Shown here piece after piece: positions 16,552 to 25,429 of a DNA stretch of 64,000 bases. The DNA lies in NCBI GenBank assembly GCA_934101185.1, contig CAKOQD010000003.1, positions 1 through 64,000 on the forward strand, in the 5' to 3' direction. The first letter of the stretch is position 1, and each line of letters opens with the position of its first letter. The translations under genes and the position numbers were made by a program. This DNA comes from an uncultured Bacilli bacterium (GTDB lineage Bacteria > Bacillota_I > Bacilli_A > RF39 > UBA660). The notes below the pieces were generated by a model that saw only the letters and a program-made list of their open reading frames with translations, was not told the DNA's origin and did no database searches.

Positions 16552-17085
16552 TTATTTAATGTTTATTCCGTATTTATTTTCTACAGGATCATAGAATATA
16601 TAGTTTTTTGGAGGATCATAAGTTAGATTTAGTAGTATCATATAGAAGAGAATTATTAGAATTATTGATATTTTGTCTAGAATATCTGTTTCTTTTTTTT
16701 GTTTTAATAAATAGTAACTTAGTATTTGTTCTAGTAGAATGACTATAAATAATAAGGATATACTTATTATTAGTTTTTCTCCGATTAGATTGTAAATTGG
16801 TAGATATAAAATCAAGTAGACTATTATACTAGTAAATGAGGTTAAGAATAGTTGGTAAGGATAATTGTTATAGTTTATTTTATTTTTCTTTAGAAGTATT
16901 ATTTCTATTAATCCCCAAGAAAGTATTCCTGTGTATAAAAGTTTCATATGTTCCCAGATGCTTTCATTTACAGGAAATAGGATGCTAAATATTGGATTAG
17001 GAAACCATTCATATAGGAAATGATAAATAAATGCTAGGACAAAGATGGTTAGTGTTCCAATTATTTTGATTTTTTTAAGATTCAT
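16552..17085 (-). CDS. DUF6512-like integral membrane protein
   Basis: A 177-aa protein with about five hydrophobic helices. Between helices 1 and 2 is FPNPIFSILFPVNESIWEHM (res. ~28-47), a conserved feature of a small family I recall as DUF6512. The C-terminus carries the soluble DPPKNYIFYDPVENKYG segment. Function is unknown. The GGTGAT ribosome site is 4-5 bp from the ATG. Same direction as valS, which ends in a terminator just downstream. Confidence 0.7.
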   Translation of the reverse strand: MNLKKIKIIGTLTIFVLAFIYHFLYEWFPNPIFSILFPVNESIWEHMKLLYTGILSWGLIEIILLKKNKINYNNYPYQLFLTSFTSIIVYLILYLPIYNLIGEKLIISISLLFIVILLEQILSYYLLKQKKETDILDKISIILIILFYMILLNLTYDPPKNYIFYDPVENKYGINIK

Positions 17086-17135
17086 GTTATCACCATTACT
17101 AGTATATTCTTTGTTTTATTATTTATTAAAGTATT

Positions 17136-17157
17136 AAAAAAGAAGCGGTTGCTTCTT
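17136..17157 (-). terminator. Terminator overlapping the valS stop
   Basis: Minus-strand stem AAGAAGC / GCTTCTT with a 4-nt loop, followed by a T run. Confidence 0.82.
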
Positions 17158-19690
17158 ATAATTGTTTTTCTAAACTTAATAGTTTTTCTTGTTCTTCTTT
17201 TAGTTTTTGTCTATCTAGTTCTACAATGTTTTGTGGTGCTTTTTTTACATAATTTTCGTTTGATAGTAACTTTGTTCTTTTTTCTATTGATTGTTTTATT
17301 TTTTCTATTTCTGAAATTAACAATTCTTTGTTAATTTCCTTTCCTTTTTGATAGAAAGTTATTTCAATGTTTGCACTTTTATAGTTGTATTTTTTTGTAT
17401 CTATTGGTTGTTCTTTTGTTATTTGATCGTCTTTTATTTTTAGTGCAAATTTATATAGTTCTTTATAGTTACTATTTATTTCGATTTTAGCATCTTTTGT
17501 AATTTCGTTTACTACTTTTAGGTTTCTTATATTTGTTATATCTTCGATTAGTTTGTCTATTAATTTTTCTTCGGTTTCATATATTTGATCTTTATTGTAT
17601 GTAGGGTATTTACTTATTACAATGCTTTCTTGATCTTTTACTGGTAGCATTTGATAGATTTCTTCGGTTACATATGGCATAAATGGATGTAACATTTTGA
17701 TTATGTTTGTTAGAACTTCGAGTAAGACTGTTTTTGTTGTGTTTTTTTCTAAGTTGTTTTTAGATAGTTCTATATAGTTGTCACAGAAGTCTTCCCATAT
17801 GTATTTATATAAAGTGTTACCTACGTTATTAAACTCATATTTATCCATATTTTCTGTTATTTCTTTTATTGTTTTATTAGTTTTTGTCAATATCCATTTA
17901 TCTATTTCTGTTAAGTTTTCTAATGTATAGTCTTCTTTTTTGAAGTTTTCAATGTTCATTAGAACGAATCTTGATGCATTCCATAGTTTGTTTATGAAGT
18001 TCCATGTTGATGCTACTTTTTCTTCATCGTATCTTAAATCCATTCCTGGTGATGAGTTTGTTGTTAGGAAGTATCTTAAGGAATCTGCTCCATATTTTTC
18101 TATAACGTCCATTGGATCTACACCGTTTCCTAATGATTTTGACATTTTTCTTCCTTGTTTGTCTCTTATTAGACCGTGAATTAGACAGTCTTTGAATGGT
18201 CTTTTACCTGTGAATTCTAGTCCTTGGAATGTCATTCTATTTACCCAGAATGGAATGATGTCATATCCTGTTACTAAAACGTTGTTTGGATAGTATCTAT
18301 TTAGATCTTTTGTGTCTTCTGGCCATCCTAGTGTTGAAAAAGGCCATAGAGCGCTTGAAAACCATGTATCTAGTACGTCTTCATCTTGAGTCCAACCTGA
18401 TTCTTGTGGTGGATTTATTCCAACATATATTTCATCGTCTTTGTACCATGCTGGTATTTTATGACCCCACCATAGTTGTCTTGATATGCACCAATCGTAA
18501 GTTATTTCCATCCAGTGATTCATTATTTTTTCGTATCTTTCTGGTACGAAGTTTACTTTTGTTTGTTTATTTTGTTGGTTTTCTAATACTCTATCTGCGA
18601 GTGGTCTCATTTTTACAAACCATTGCTTTGATAGGTAAGGTTCAACCATTACGTCTGTTCTTTCTGAGTATCCTACATTATGAGTTATTTCTTCGACTAA
18701 GATTAAAAGATTTTGTTCTTTTAAGTCTTTTGCTAATTGCTTTCTGCATTCGAATCTATCTAATCCTTCATATTGTAGGGCATTTTTATTCATTGTTCCA
18801 TTTGGATTTATGACTACGATTCTTTCTAGATTATGACGTTCTCCAACTGCGAAGTCGTTAGGGTCATGAGCTGGAGTTATTTTTACTACTCCTGTTCCGA
18901 ATTCTGGATCAGCATGTTGGTCCGCTACTACGGGGATTTTTTTATTTACAATTGGTAATATTACATTTTTACCAATGTATTTTTTATATCTTTCATCTTT
19001 TGGGTTTACTGCTACTGCAGTATCTCCGAATAGTGTTTCTGGTCTTGTTGTTGCTATTTCTAGATAGTTATCTTCGTCTTCGATGTAGTATTTTATATGA
19101 TAGAATGCTCCTTTTGTTTCTTTGTAGATTACTTCTTCATTTGATAGTGCTGTTAATGCTTCAGGATCCCAGTTTATTATTCTTTCTCCTCGATAGATTA
19201 ATCCTTTGTTATATAAATCTACGAATACTTTTTTAACGGCATTTGATAGTCCTTCATCAAGGGTGAATCTTTCTTTAGAATAATCTAGGGATAGTCCTAG
19301 TTTTGCCCATTGCGCATGAATGTTTTCTGCGTATTCTTTTTTCCATTCCCATGCAATTTTTAGCCATTCTTCCCTATCCATTTCTCTTGGATTTATTCCT
19401 TGTTCTTTTAGTTTTTTATCTACTTTGGCTTGAGTTGCTATTCCAGCATGATCCATTCCTGGTAGCCATAAAGCGTCATATCCTTGCATTCTTTTGTATC
19501 TTATTATAATGTCTTGTATTGTTGTATCCCAAGCATGTCCAAGGTGTAATTTTCCTGTTACGTTTGGTGGAGGTATTACTATACAAAATGGTTCTTTAGT
19601 TAAGTCTCCACTTTTAAAGTAGTCATTTTTTAACCATGTTTCATATTTTGATTCTTCTACTTGTTTGTGATTGTATTTTTTTTCTAACAT
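17156..19690 (-). CDS. valS: Valine--tRNA ligase
   Basis: An 844-aa class I synthetase with editing domain. The HIGH motif is GKLHLGHAWDTTIQ (res. ~46-59), the editing-domain region (TTRPETLFGDTAVAVNP) is intact, and the KMSKS loop is GRKMSKSLGNGVDP (~519). The C-terminal Val-type coiled coil (IKQSIEKRTKLLSNENYVKKAP) is present. An upstream in-frame GTG (19699) overlaps the GGAAG ribosome site, so the ATG at 19690, 8 bp downstream of that site, is taken as the start. Expression is likely controlled by the T-box leader at 19712-19936. Confidence 0.97.
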   Translation of the reverse strand: MLEKKYNHKQVEESKYETWLKNDYFKSGDLTKEPFCIVIPPPNVTGKLHLGHAWDTTIQDIIIRYKRMQGYDALWLPGMDHAGIATQAKVDKKLKEQGINPREMDREEWLKIAWEWKKEYAENIHAQWAKLGLSLDYSKERFTLDEGLSNAVKKVFVDLYNKGLIYRGERIINWDPEALTALSNEEVIYKETKGAFYHIKYYIEDEDNYLEIATTRPETLFGDTAVAVNPKDERYKKYIGKNVILPIVNKKIPVVADQHADPEFGTGVVKITPAHDPNDFAVGERHNLERIVVINPNGTMNKNALQYEGLDRFECRKQLAKDLKEQNLLILVEEITHNVGYSERTDVMVEPYLSKQWFVKMRPLADRVLENQQNKQTKVNFVPERYEKIMNHWMEITYDWCISRQLWWGHKIPAWYKDDEIYVGINPPQESGWTQDEDVLDTWFSSALWPFSTLGWPEDTKDLNRYYPNNVLVTGYDIIPFWVNRMTFQGLEFTGKRPFKDCLIHGLIRDKQGRKMSKSLGNGVDPMDVIEKYGADSLRYFLTTNSSPGMDLRYDEEKVASTWNFINKLWNASRFVLMNIENFKKEDYTLENLTEIDKWILTKTNKTIKEITENMDKYEFNNVGNTLYKYIWEDFCDNYIELSKNNLEKNTTKTVLLEVLTNIIKMLHPFMPYVTEEIYQMLPVKDQESIVISKYPTYNKDQIYETEEKLIDKLIEDITNIRNLKVVNEITKDAKIEINSNYKELYKFALKIKDDQITKEQPIDTKKYNYKSANIEITFYQKGKEINKELLISEIEKIKQSIEKRTKLLSNENYVKKAPQNIVELDRQKLKEEQEKLLSLEKQL

Positions 19691-19711
19691 TTTAAGCACT
19701 TCCTTTTTTAA

Positions 19712-19936
19712 TTAAAAAACATCTCATCCAAAGGACGAAATGTTCGTGGTACCACCTTATTTTGTAATATAATATTACCTTATTCTTATTTAACGCATAA
19801 GTACGAATTATTCTACTAATTTCAAATAATTACTCAGAAGCTACCTTCGATTACTTTGTATAGTAGTTTTCAGCTTACACTACCTCTCTTTAATACTTAG
19901 TAATTTACTCCTCTTCGTCATTGATTTATGAAATAT
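19712..19936 (-). promoter_or_regulatory. T-box riboswitch upstream of valS
   Basis: The leader contains the T-box core GGTGGTACCACG (19746-19757), an AGAGAGG stem I element and, on the 3' side of stem I, GAAGGTAGCTTC with GTA as the likely Val specifier codon. The TGGT bulge would pair with the ACCA end of uncharged tRNA-Val. A terminator (19712-19745, stem around CGTCC / GGATG plus T run) overlaps the antiterminator. Low charged tRNA-Val should favour readthrough into valS. Confidence 0.93.
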
Positions 19937-19942
19937 GTTTAT

Positions 19943-19971
19943 ATTATAGCATATTTTTTTGTGTTTTTAAA
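19943..19971 (-). promoter_or_regulatory. Promoter of the valS T-box leader
   Basis: TATAAT -10 (19943-19948) with a weak TTTAAA -35 (19966-19971) at 17 bp on the minus strand. It lies partly inside the small ORF ending at 19976. Confidence 0.5.
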
Positions 19972-19975
19972 TAGT

Positions 19976-20080
19976 TTATAGTGCACTTATTCCACTTACT
20001 GCGATAAATAGAACCATTAATAGCACAAATACTAGTAATAGGAATACCATCATTCCCCAACCGTGATTGTTTAGTTTCAA
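19976..20080 (-). CDS. 34-aa single-helix membrane ORF
   Basis: A short ORF starting with TTG (20078-20080), 5 bp after a strong GAGGTG ribosome site and 10 bp after the trxB stop. It encodes KLNNHGWGMM, then a continuous hydrophobic helix (VFLLLVFVLLMVLFIAVSG), then a short tail ISAL. The N-terminal 'LNN-GWG' followed by a helix recurs in small Firmicutes membrane proteins of unknown function, as I recall. Its position suggests it is the last gene of an lgt-trxB transcript. Evidence is the ribosome site and composition; function is unknown. Confidence 0.62.
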   Translation of the reverse strand: MKLNNHGWGMMVFLLLVFVLLMVLFIAVSGISAL

Positions 20081-20090
20081 TTTATCACCT

Positions 20091-21002
20091 CTAATTCATT
20101 AAGTCTTTGATACAAGATACTGCGGCGATTGCTCCGTCTGATGATGCTGTTATGATTTGGTATGCTTCTTTTTTTACAATGTCTCCGGCAGCGTATATTC
20201 CTTTTATTTTGGTTCTTCTTGCCTCATCTACATTAATATACCCTTTTTCATCTAAAATATCAAGATTTTTTAGGAATTTTGTTGCAGGTTCGTATCCTAT
20301 AAATATGAAACATGCTTTTACATATAAGTCTTTATCCTCTTTATCTGTTTTTAGTGTTACGTATTCTAGTTTATCGTTTTTACCATGAAATTCTTTTACT
20401 TCGCTACTATTTATTACTTCAATGTTTTCTTTATCATTTACTTTATCTATTAGAATAGAATCTCCTTTTAGAGAGTTGCTTTTGTTTATTATTGTTACTT
20501 TTTTACATATATCTGATAGGTATAGGGCTTCTTCTAGGGCACTATTTCCACCGCCGATGATTGATACTTCTTCATTTTTATATAAGGTACCATCACATAA
20601 TGAACAGAAGCTTATTCCTTTTCCTTCGAGTCTTTCTTCGTTTGTATTTTTTAATTTTTTAGGTTCTCTTCCTATAGCAATTATTACTTTTTTGGCAGTG
20701 TATTCTCCTTTATTAGTTACAACTTTTTTATAGTCATTATTGTCAATTATTTCTTTTACTTCTTCAAATTTTTGTGGTATTTGTTGGGCATTTAATTGTT
20801 CATAGAATTTATAAGCAAGGTCTGGTCCAGTTATTTGGATTATTCCAGGATAGTTTTCTACTGTTGATGTTTTGTTTAATAGTCCTCCGGGTGTGTTTTT
20901 TTCTATTATTAAGCAGTTTAGATTTGCTCTTTTAAGATATAAGGCTGATGTTATTCCAGCAGGCCCCATTCCTATTACTATTACATCATAATCAGTTTTC
21001 AT
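20091..21002 (-). CDS. trxB: Thioredoxin reductase
   Basis: A 303-aa FAD/NADPH flavoenzyme of the usual length that reduces thioredoxin in the cytosol. It has the FAD site GMGPAGITSALYL (res. ~11-23), the redox motif CSLC in ISFCSLCDGTLY (~131-142; most relatives have CATC), the NADPH site GGGNSALEEALYL (~151-163) and the C-terminal FAD segment GIYAAGDIVKKEAYQ. CSLC keeps both cysteines. Its first 11 bp overlap the end of lgt, and its ribosome site is inside lgt, so the two are coupled. Confidence 0.94.
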   Translation of the reverse strand: MKTDYDVIVIGMGPAGITSALYLKRANLNCLIIEKNTPGGLLNKTSTVENYPGIIQITGPDLAYKFYEQLNAQQIPQKFEEVKEIIDNNDYKKVVTNKGEYTAKKVIIAIGREPKKLKNTNEERLEGKGISFCSLCDGTLYKNEEVSIIGGGNSALEEALYLSDICKKVTIINKSNSLKGDSILIDKVNDKENIEVINSSEVKEFHGKNDKLEYVTLKTDKEDKDLYVKACFIFIGYEPATKFLKNLDILDEKGYINVDEARRTKIKGIYAAGDIVKKEAYQIITASSDGAIAAVSCIKDLMN

Positions 21003-21798
21003 TTATATCATTCCTTTCTTTGTTTCTATTTGTTCTTGTATCTTTTGTTTTTCTAAATATTAAGTATAATCCTAGTAAGAATAAGATTATTGATACTGCT
21101 TGTGCTACTTTGATTGGTCCAAGCATTAATGAATCTGTTCTTAATGATTCAATTAAAAATCTTGCAATACTGTACCAAACAAAGTATATTCCTGTTAGTT
21201 GTCCTGTTTTTAGTTTTAGTTTTTTTCTTAATATTATTAAGAGTATGAATCCTAGAAAGTTCCAAACTGATTCATAATAGAATGTCGGATGATAATATGT
21301 ACCATTTATATTCATTCCTTTTATTACAAAGTTTGGTATTGGAAGGTTTTCTAGTGTTTGTTTTAGAACTGCTGGTCCGTGAGCTTCTTGATTTATGAAG
21401 TTTCCCCATCTTCCTATTGCTTGTCCTAGCATTAAGGCTGGGGCTGTTAGGTCGAATATTTTCAAGAAGTTTATTTTATTCTTTTTTGAGTAGTATATAA
21501 AGAATATTGCTCCGGCGATTATTCCTCCGTGGATTGCTAGTCCTCCGTTATATATTTCTATTATTTCTATTGGATTTTGGAGATAGTATTTAAGATTGAA
21601 TAAAACGTAGTATAGTCTTGCTCCGAGTATTCCCCATAGAACTCCATAGAATATTAAGTTGGCTAGGAATTCTTCTTTTATATTTTGTTTTTTTGCTTGT
21701 TTAAATAGTACTTTTGAGGCCAATATTATGGCAAGTAGTATTATTATGGAATACCAGTATATTTTTATTGGACCAAGTGATATTGCTATAGGATTCAT
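20992..21798 (-). CDS. lgt: Prolipoprotein diacylglyceryl transferase
   Basis: A 268-aa integral membrane enzyme that transfers diacylglyceryl from phosphatidylglycerol to the lipobox Cys of prolipoproteins; several such lipoproteins are encoded in this window. About seven membrane helices. The family signature GQAIGRWGNFINQEAHG (res. ~134-150) is complete, and the conserved NGGLAIHGGIIAG and YHPTFYYES segments flank it. AGGGGG ribosome site before the ATG. Lies 11 bp downstream of uvrA and overlaps trxB. Confidence 0.96.
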   Translation of the reverse strand: MNPIAISLGPIKIYWYSIIILLAIILASKVLFKQAKKQNIKEEFLANLIFYGVLWGILGARLYYVLFNLKYYLQNPIEIIEIYNGGLAIHGGIIAGAIFFIYYSKKNKINFLKIFDLTAPALMLGQAIGRWGNFINQEAHGPAVLKQTLENLPIPNFVIKGMNINGTYYHPTFYYESVWNFLGFILLIILRKKLKLKTGQLTGIYFVWYSIARFLIESLRTDSLMLGPIKVAQAVSIILFLLGLYLIFRKTKDTRTNRNKERNDINEN

Positions 21799-21809
21799 GT
21801 TATTCCCCC

Positions 21810-24617
21810 TTATAAGTATTTCTTAAGATATTGTCCAGTGTATGATTCTTTTACTTGTGCTATTTGTTCAGGTGTTCCTGTTGCTATTACTGTACCGCCT
21901 TCTTTTCCTCCTTCTGGACCTAAATCTATTATGTAATCTGCAGTTTTTATTAAATCAAGGTTATGTTCAATTACAATTACTGTATCTTTATTATCCACTA
22001 TTTTATTTATTATGGCAAGTAGTTTTTTAATATCATGCGTATGTAGACCTGTTGTTGGCTCATCCATAATAAATAGAGTTTTACCAGTTGGCTTTTTTTG
22101 TAATTCTTTGGCTAGTTTAACACGTGATGCTTCTCCTCCGGATAGAGTTGGTGCTGGTTGTCCTAGTTTTATGTATCCTAAACCTACGCTTTCTAAGACT
22201 TCTAGTTTTCTTTTTAGTTTTGGAATGTTGTCGAAGAATTCTAATGCTTCGGATACTCTCATTTCTAGTACGTCATGAATATTTTTTCCTTTAAATTTTA
22301 TTTTTAAGCTTTCTGTATTATACCTTTTTCCATGGCATATTTCACATGGTACATAGACGTCTGGTAAAAAATGCATTTCTATTTTTTTAACTCCGTCACC
22401 ACGACATGCTTCACATCTTCCGCCTTTTACATTGAATGAGAATCTACTTTTATCGTATCCTAACATTTTTGCTTCTTTAGTTGTTGCAAATAGATCTCTT
22501 ATTTCATCGAATACTCCGGTGTATGTTGCTGGGTTACTTCTTGGAGTTCTTCCAATTGGTGATTGTGATATATGGACTACTTTATCTATGTTTTCTAGTC
22601 CTTTTACTTCTTTTACTTTTCCTGGTTTTTCTTTTGTTGGATAAAGATTATTTGCAATTGTTTTATATAGTATTTCGTTTACTAGAGTTGATTTACCACT
22701 TCCTGAGACTCCGGTTACACAGGTAAATACTCCGAGTGGAAAGTTTACACTTATATTTTTTAGGTTATTTTCTTTGGCTCCGATGACTTTTAGTTCTTTT
22801 TTTATTCCTTTCCTTCTTGTTTTTGGTGTCTCAATACATTCTTTGCCACTTAAATATCTACCAGTTAAACTATTTTCGTCGTTTGCAACTTCTTGTGGTG
22901 TTCCACTTGACACTAAGTATCCTCCTTTATCACCGGCGACTGGCCCGATGTCCACTAGAAAGTCGGCTTTTTTCATGGTGTCAGTATCGTGTTCTACGAC
23001 GATTAAGGTATTTCCTAAGTCTCTCATTTCAAGCATGGCATCTATTAGTTTATCGTTGTCTCTTTGATGTAGTCCAATGCTTGGTTCATCTAGAACGTAT
23101 AAAACTCCGGTTAGTCTTGTGCCTATTTGGGTTGCTAATCTTATTCTTTGTGATTCTCCTCCGGATAGTGAACCTGCCATTCTATCTAATGTTAAGTAAT
23201 CTAATCCAACATTTATTAAGAAGGTTAATCTATCTTTTATTTCTTTTATTAACAGTTTTGATATTTGTTCTTGTTCTTTTGTTAGTTTTATCTTTTCTAG
23301 AAAGTTGTATAAATCTCTTATACTTAGTTGTGTTAGCTCATATATATTTTTATTATTAATCAAAACTGATAGTATTTCTTTTTTTAGTCTTGATCCTTTA
23401 CAAATTGGACATGGTAATTCAATCATGTAGTTTTCTAACCATTCTCTTATCCAAGTACTAGTAGTTTCTAAGTATCTTCTTTCTAAATTGGTTATTATTC
23501 CTTCGAATGTAGCATAGTTATTGAATGTATTTCCGCTTTTACTACTGTAATTGAAGTGTATTACTTCGTCTGTTCCATAAAGAATGATATCTAATTCTTC
23601 TTTTGTTAGTTTTTTTATAGGTTTAGATAAATCAATGTTGTAGTGTTTACAAACTATTTCTAATTTTTTGAAGTTTAGTCCTTCGGTATCGTCTCCAAGG
23701 GTTACTATTCCTCCTTCTAGAATGCTTTTTTGTTTATCTGGCATGATTAAGTCTTTGTCTATTACAAGTTTTACTCCGAGTCCTTTACATTCTGGGCATG
23801 CTCCATATGGGGCATTGAAACTAAATATTCTTGGTTCTAGTTCTTTTAATGAGAAGTCGCAATGAGGACAGGCAAAGTTTTCTGAGAATAATAGTTTTTC
23901 TTTTCCTAGAACATCTATTACTACTTTTTCATGAGATAGTTTGCAGGCGTTTTCTATTGATTCGTATAGTCTTGATTTTATTTCTTCTTTTAGAACTAAT
24001 CTATCAATTATAACGTTAATATTATGCTTTTTATTTTTATCTAGTTGTATTTCTTCGGATAGGTCATATTGATTATCATCTATAATTACTCTTACATATC
24101 CATCTTTTCTTAGGTCTTCGAGTAAATCTTTATGTGTACCTTTCTTACCTTCGATTACTGGACTTTCAATTATTATTTTAGTTTGACTTTCTAATTCCAT
24201 TACTTTGTTAGTCATTTCTTCGATGCTTTGATTTTTTATTGGAATGTTATGAGTTGGACAGTATGGAGTACCAATTCTTGCAAATAAAAGTCTTAAATAG
24301 TCATAAAGTTCTGTTACTGTTCCTACGGTTGAACGAGGATTTTTATTGGTTGTTTTTTGATCTATTGATATAGTTGGAGATAGTCCTTCGATTGAGTCTA
24401 CGTCTGGTTTTTCTGCTGAACCAAGAAATTGTCTTGCGTATGATGATAGACTTTCTAAGTATCTTCTTTCTCCCTCGGCACAAATTGTATCAAAAGCAAG
24501 GGAAGATTTTCCACTTCCAGATACCCCAGTCATTACTATTAGTTTATTTTTAGGTAGTTCAAGATTTATGTTTTTTAGATTGTTTTCTCTTGCTCCTTTT
24601 ATAATTATTTTATCCAT
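21810..24617 (-). CDS. uvrA: Excinuclease ABC subunit A
   Basis: A 935-aa DNA damage recognition ATPase of nucleotide excision repair. There are two ABC modules, each with GVSGSGKS (res. ~32 and ~630) and LSGGE signatures (LSGGESQRIRLATQIG; LSGGEASRVKLAKELQ). Zinc-binding cysteines are present: CPHCDF...CPECKG in the first half and CEACRGDG...CEICHGKRYN in the second. An upstream in-frame GTG (24626) lies in the GGAGTG ribosome site, so the ATG at 24617 is used. uvrB, often next to uvrA, is 24 kb away at 48.5 kb. Confidence 0.98.
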   Translation of the reverse strand: MDKIIIKGARENNLKNINLELPKNKLIVMTGVSGSGKSSLAFDTICAEGERRYLESLSSYARQFLGSAEKPDVDSIEGLSPTISIDQKTTNKNPRSTVGTVTELYDYLRLLFARIGTPYCPTHNIPIKNQSIEEMTNKVMELESQTKIIIESPVIEGKKGTHKDLLEDLRKDGYVRVIIDDNQYDLSEEIQLDKNKKHNINVIIDRLVLKEEIKSRLYESIENACKLSHEKVVIDVLGKEKLLFSENFACPHCDFSLKELEPRIFSFNAPYGACPECKGLGVKLVIDKDLIMPDKQKSILEGGIVTLGDDTEGLNFKKLEIVCKHYNIDLSKPIKKLTKEELDIILYGTDEVIHFNYSSKSGNTFNNYATFEGIITNLERRYLETTSTWIREWLENYMIELPCPICKGSRLKKEILSVLINNKNIYELTQLSIRDLYNFLEKIKLTKEQEQISKLLIKEIKDRLTFLINVGLDYLTLDRMAGSLSGGESQRIRLATQIGTRLTGVLYVLDEPSIGLHQRDNDKLIDAMLEMRDLGNTLIVVEHDTDTMKKADFLVDIGPVAGDKGGYLVSSGTPQEVANDENSLTGRYLSGKECIETPKTRRKGIKKELKVIGAKENNLKNISVNFPLGVFTCVTGVSGSGKSTLVNEILYKTIANNLYPTKEKPGKVKEVKGLENIDKVVHISQSPIGRTPRSNPATYTGVFDEIRDLFATTKEAKMLGYDKSRFSFNVKGGRCEACRGDGVKKIEMHFLPDVYVPCEICHGKRYNTESLKIKFKGKNIHDVLEMRVSEALEFFDNIPKLKRKLEVLESVGLGYIKLGQPAPTLSGGEASRVKLAKELQKKPTGKTLFIMDEPTTGLHTHDIKKLLAIINKIVDNKDTVIVIEHNLDLIKTADYIIDLGPEGGKEGGTVIATGTPEQIAQVKESYTGQYLKKYL

Positions 24618-24682
24618 ATATATCACTCCTGACTCATTTATTATATCACAAATATTTGTTTTAATAAACTCGTTTTTTGTAG

Positions 24683-24705
24683 AAAAAAAAGATGTCTAGC
24701 ATCTT
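24683..24705 (-). terminator. Terminator of the unknown operon (24.7-29.2 kb)
   Basis: Minus-strand stem AAGATG / CATCTT with a 5-nt loop overlapping the stop codon, followed by eight T. Confidence 0.8.
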
Positions 24706-25210
24706 ACTTACTATTTTCATTTAGTTTATTTCTGAAGTCTTTAATCATTTGCTCAATTAACTCTTTTTCTTCTAAACAAATAATTTTTTTCTTAGAATAT
24801 CTATCATCTTTATCTCTTAGTTCTTTTACATAAACTTCATCTATTTCGTAATTACCATTTTCTTGAAGTCTCCATTTTTCTTTATCAACGTCTTCATAAT
24901 TAATTTTATTTAGACCATATAATATTTCTTTTAAGTTTCCTAGCGCAAAATATAATGGATTGTCAATACAATTTTTCTTGTTATGATCATCTTCATTTTT
25001 TAATACTTTATAGAACTCCTCCACTAAAAATTTTCTTCTTCCTTTCATTAGAAAGTCTGGATCACTTGTGAATTTTGATTTAGAAAATTCCTGTTCTATG
25101 ATATTTATATAATCTTCAAAAAAAGTATTACTATCATGATTTTCTTTGTCGTATTTTATTAGTTTGTCTACTAGTGTATCTCTATTTAATTTTTTCTTGA
25201 ACATATTCAT
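24704..25210 (-). CDS. Hypothetical protein, last gene of the unknown operon
   Basis: A 168-aa soluble, strongly charged protein with no membrane segment and no motif I recognise. It is mostly helical by composition. One stretch, FALGNLKEILYGLNKINYED (res. ~88-107), is the least charged part. The ribosome site GAGGG is 8-9 bp from the ATG. It starts 13 bp after the 68-aa gene and ends in a terminator, so it closes the operon that begins at 29199. Confidence 0.72.
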   Translation of the reverse strand: MNMFKKKLNRDTLVDKLIKYDKENHDSNTFFEDYINIIEQEFSKSKFTSDPDFLMKGRRKFLVEEFYKVLKNEDDHNKKNCIDNPLYFALGNLKEILYGLNKINYEDVDKEKWRLQENGNYEIDEVYVKELRDKDDRYSKKKIICLEEKELIEQMIKDFRNKLNENSK

Positions 25211-25222
25211 AATTTCTTACCC

Positions 25223-25429
25223 TCAATCTTTAAAAACACTAATTAATCTTTCTTTGGCTTCATTAACTAATTTTATTTGTTGTTCTAGAAAGCCAATTTC
25301 ATTAAGACTGTTTGTGATATAATCTTCATATTCTTTTTTATTTCCATCAATCAAATCGATTACCGCTAGTAATCCTCTTATTTCTAAGTTTAATTCATTT
25401 CTTTTTTTCTCTATTATATTATATTCCAT
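25223..25429 (-). CDS. Small helical hypothetical protein
   Basis: A 68-aa protein with two predicted amphipathic helices (res. ~5-30 and ~34-66, the second with NEIGFLEQQIKLVNEAKERL). It lacks a WxG motif, so it is not an ESAT-6/WXG100 protein despite the similar size. Its start overlaps the stop of the 567-aa coiled-coil gene by one base (TAATG), implying translational coupling and perhaps a physical partnership. Function unknown. Confidence 0.68.
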   Translation of the reverse strand: MEYNIIEKKRNELNLEIRGLLAVIDLIDGNKKEYEDYITNSLNEIGFLEQQIKLVNEAKERLISVFKD

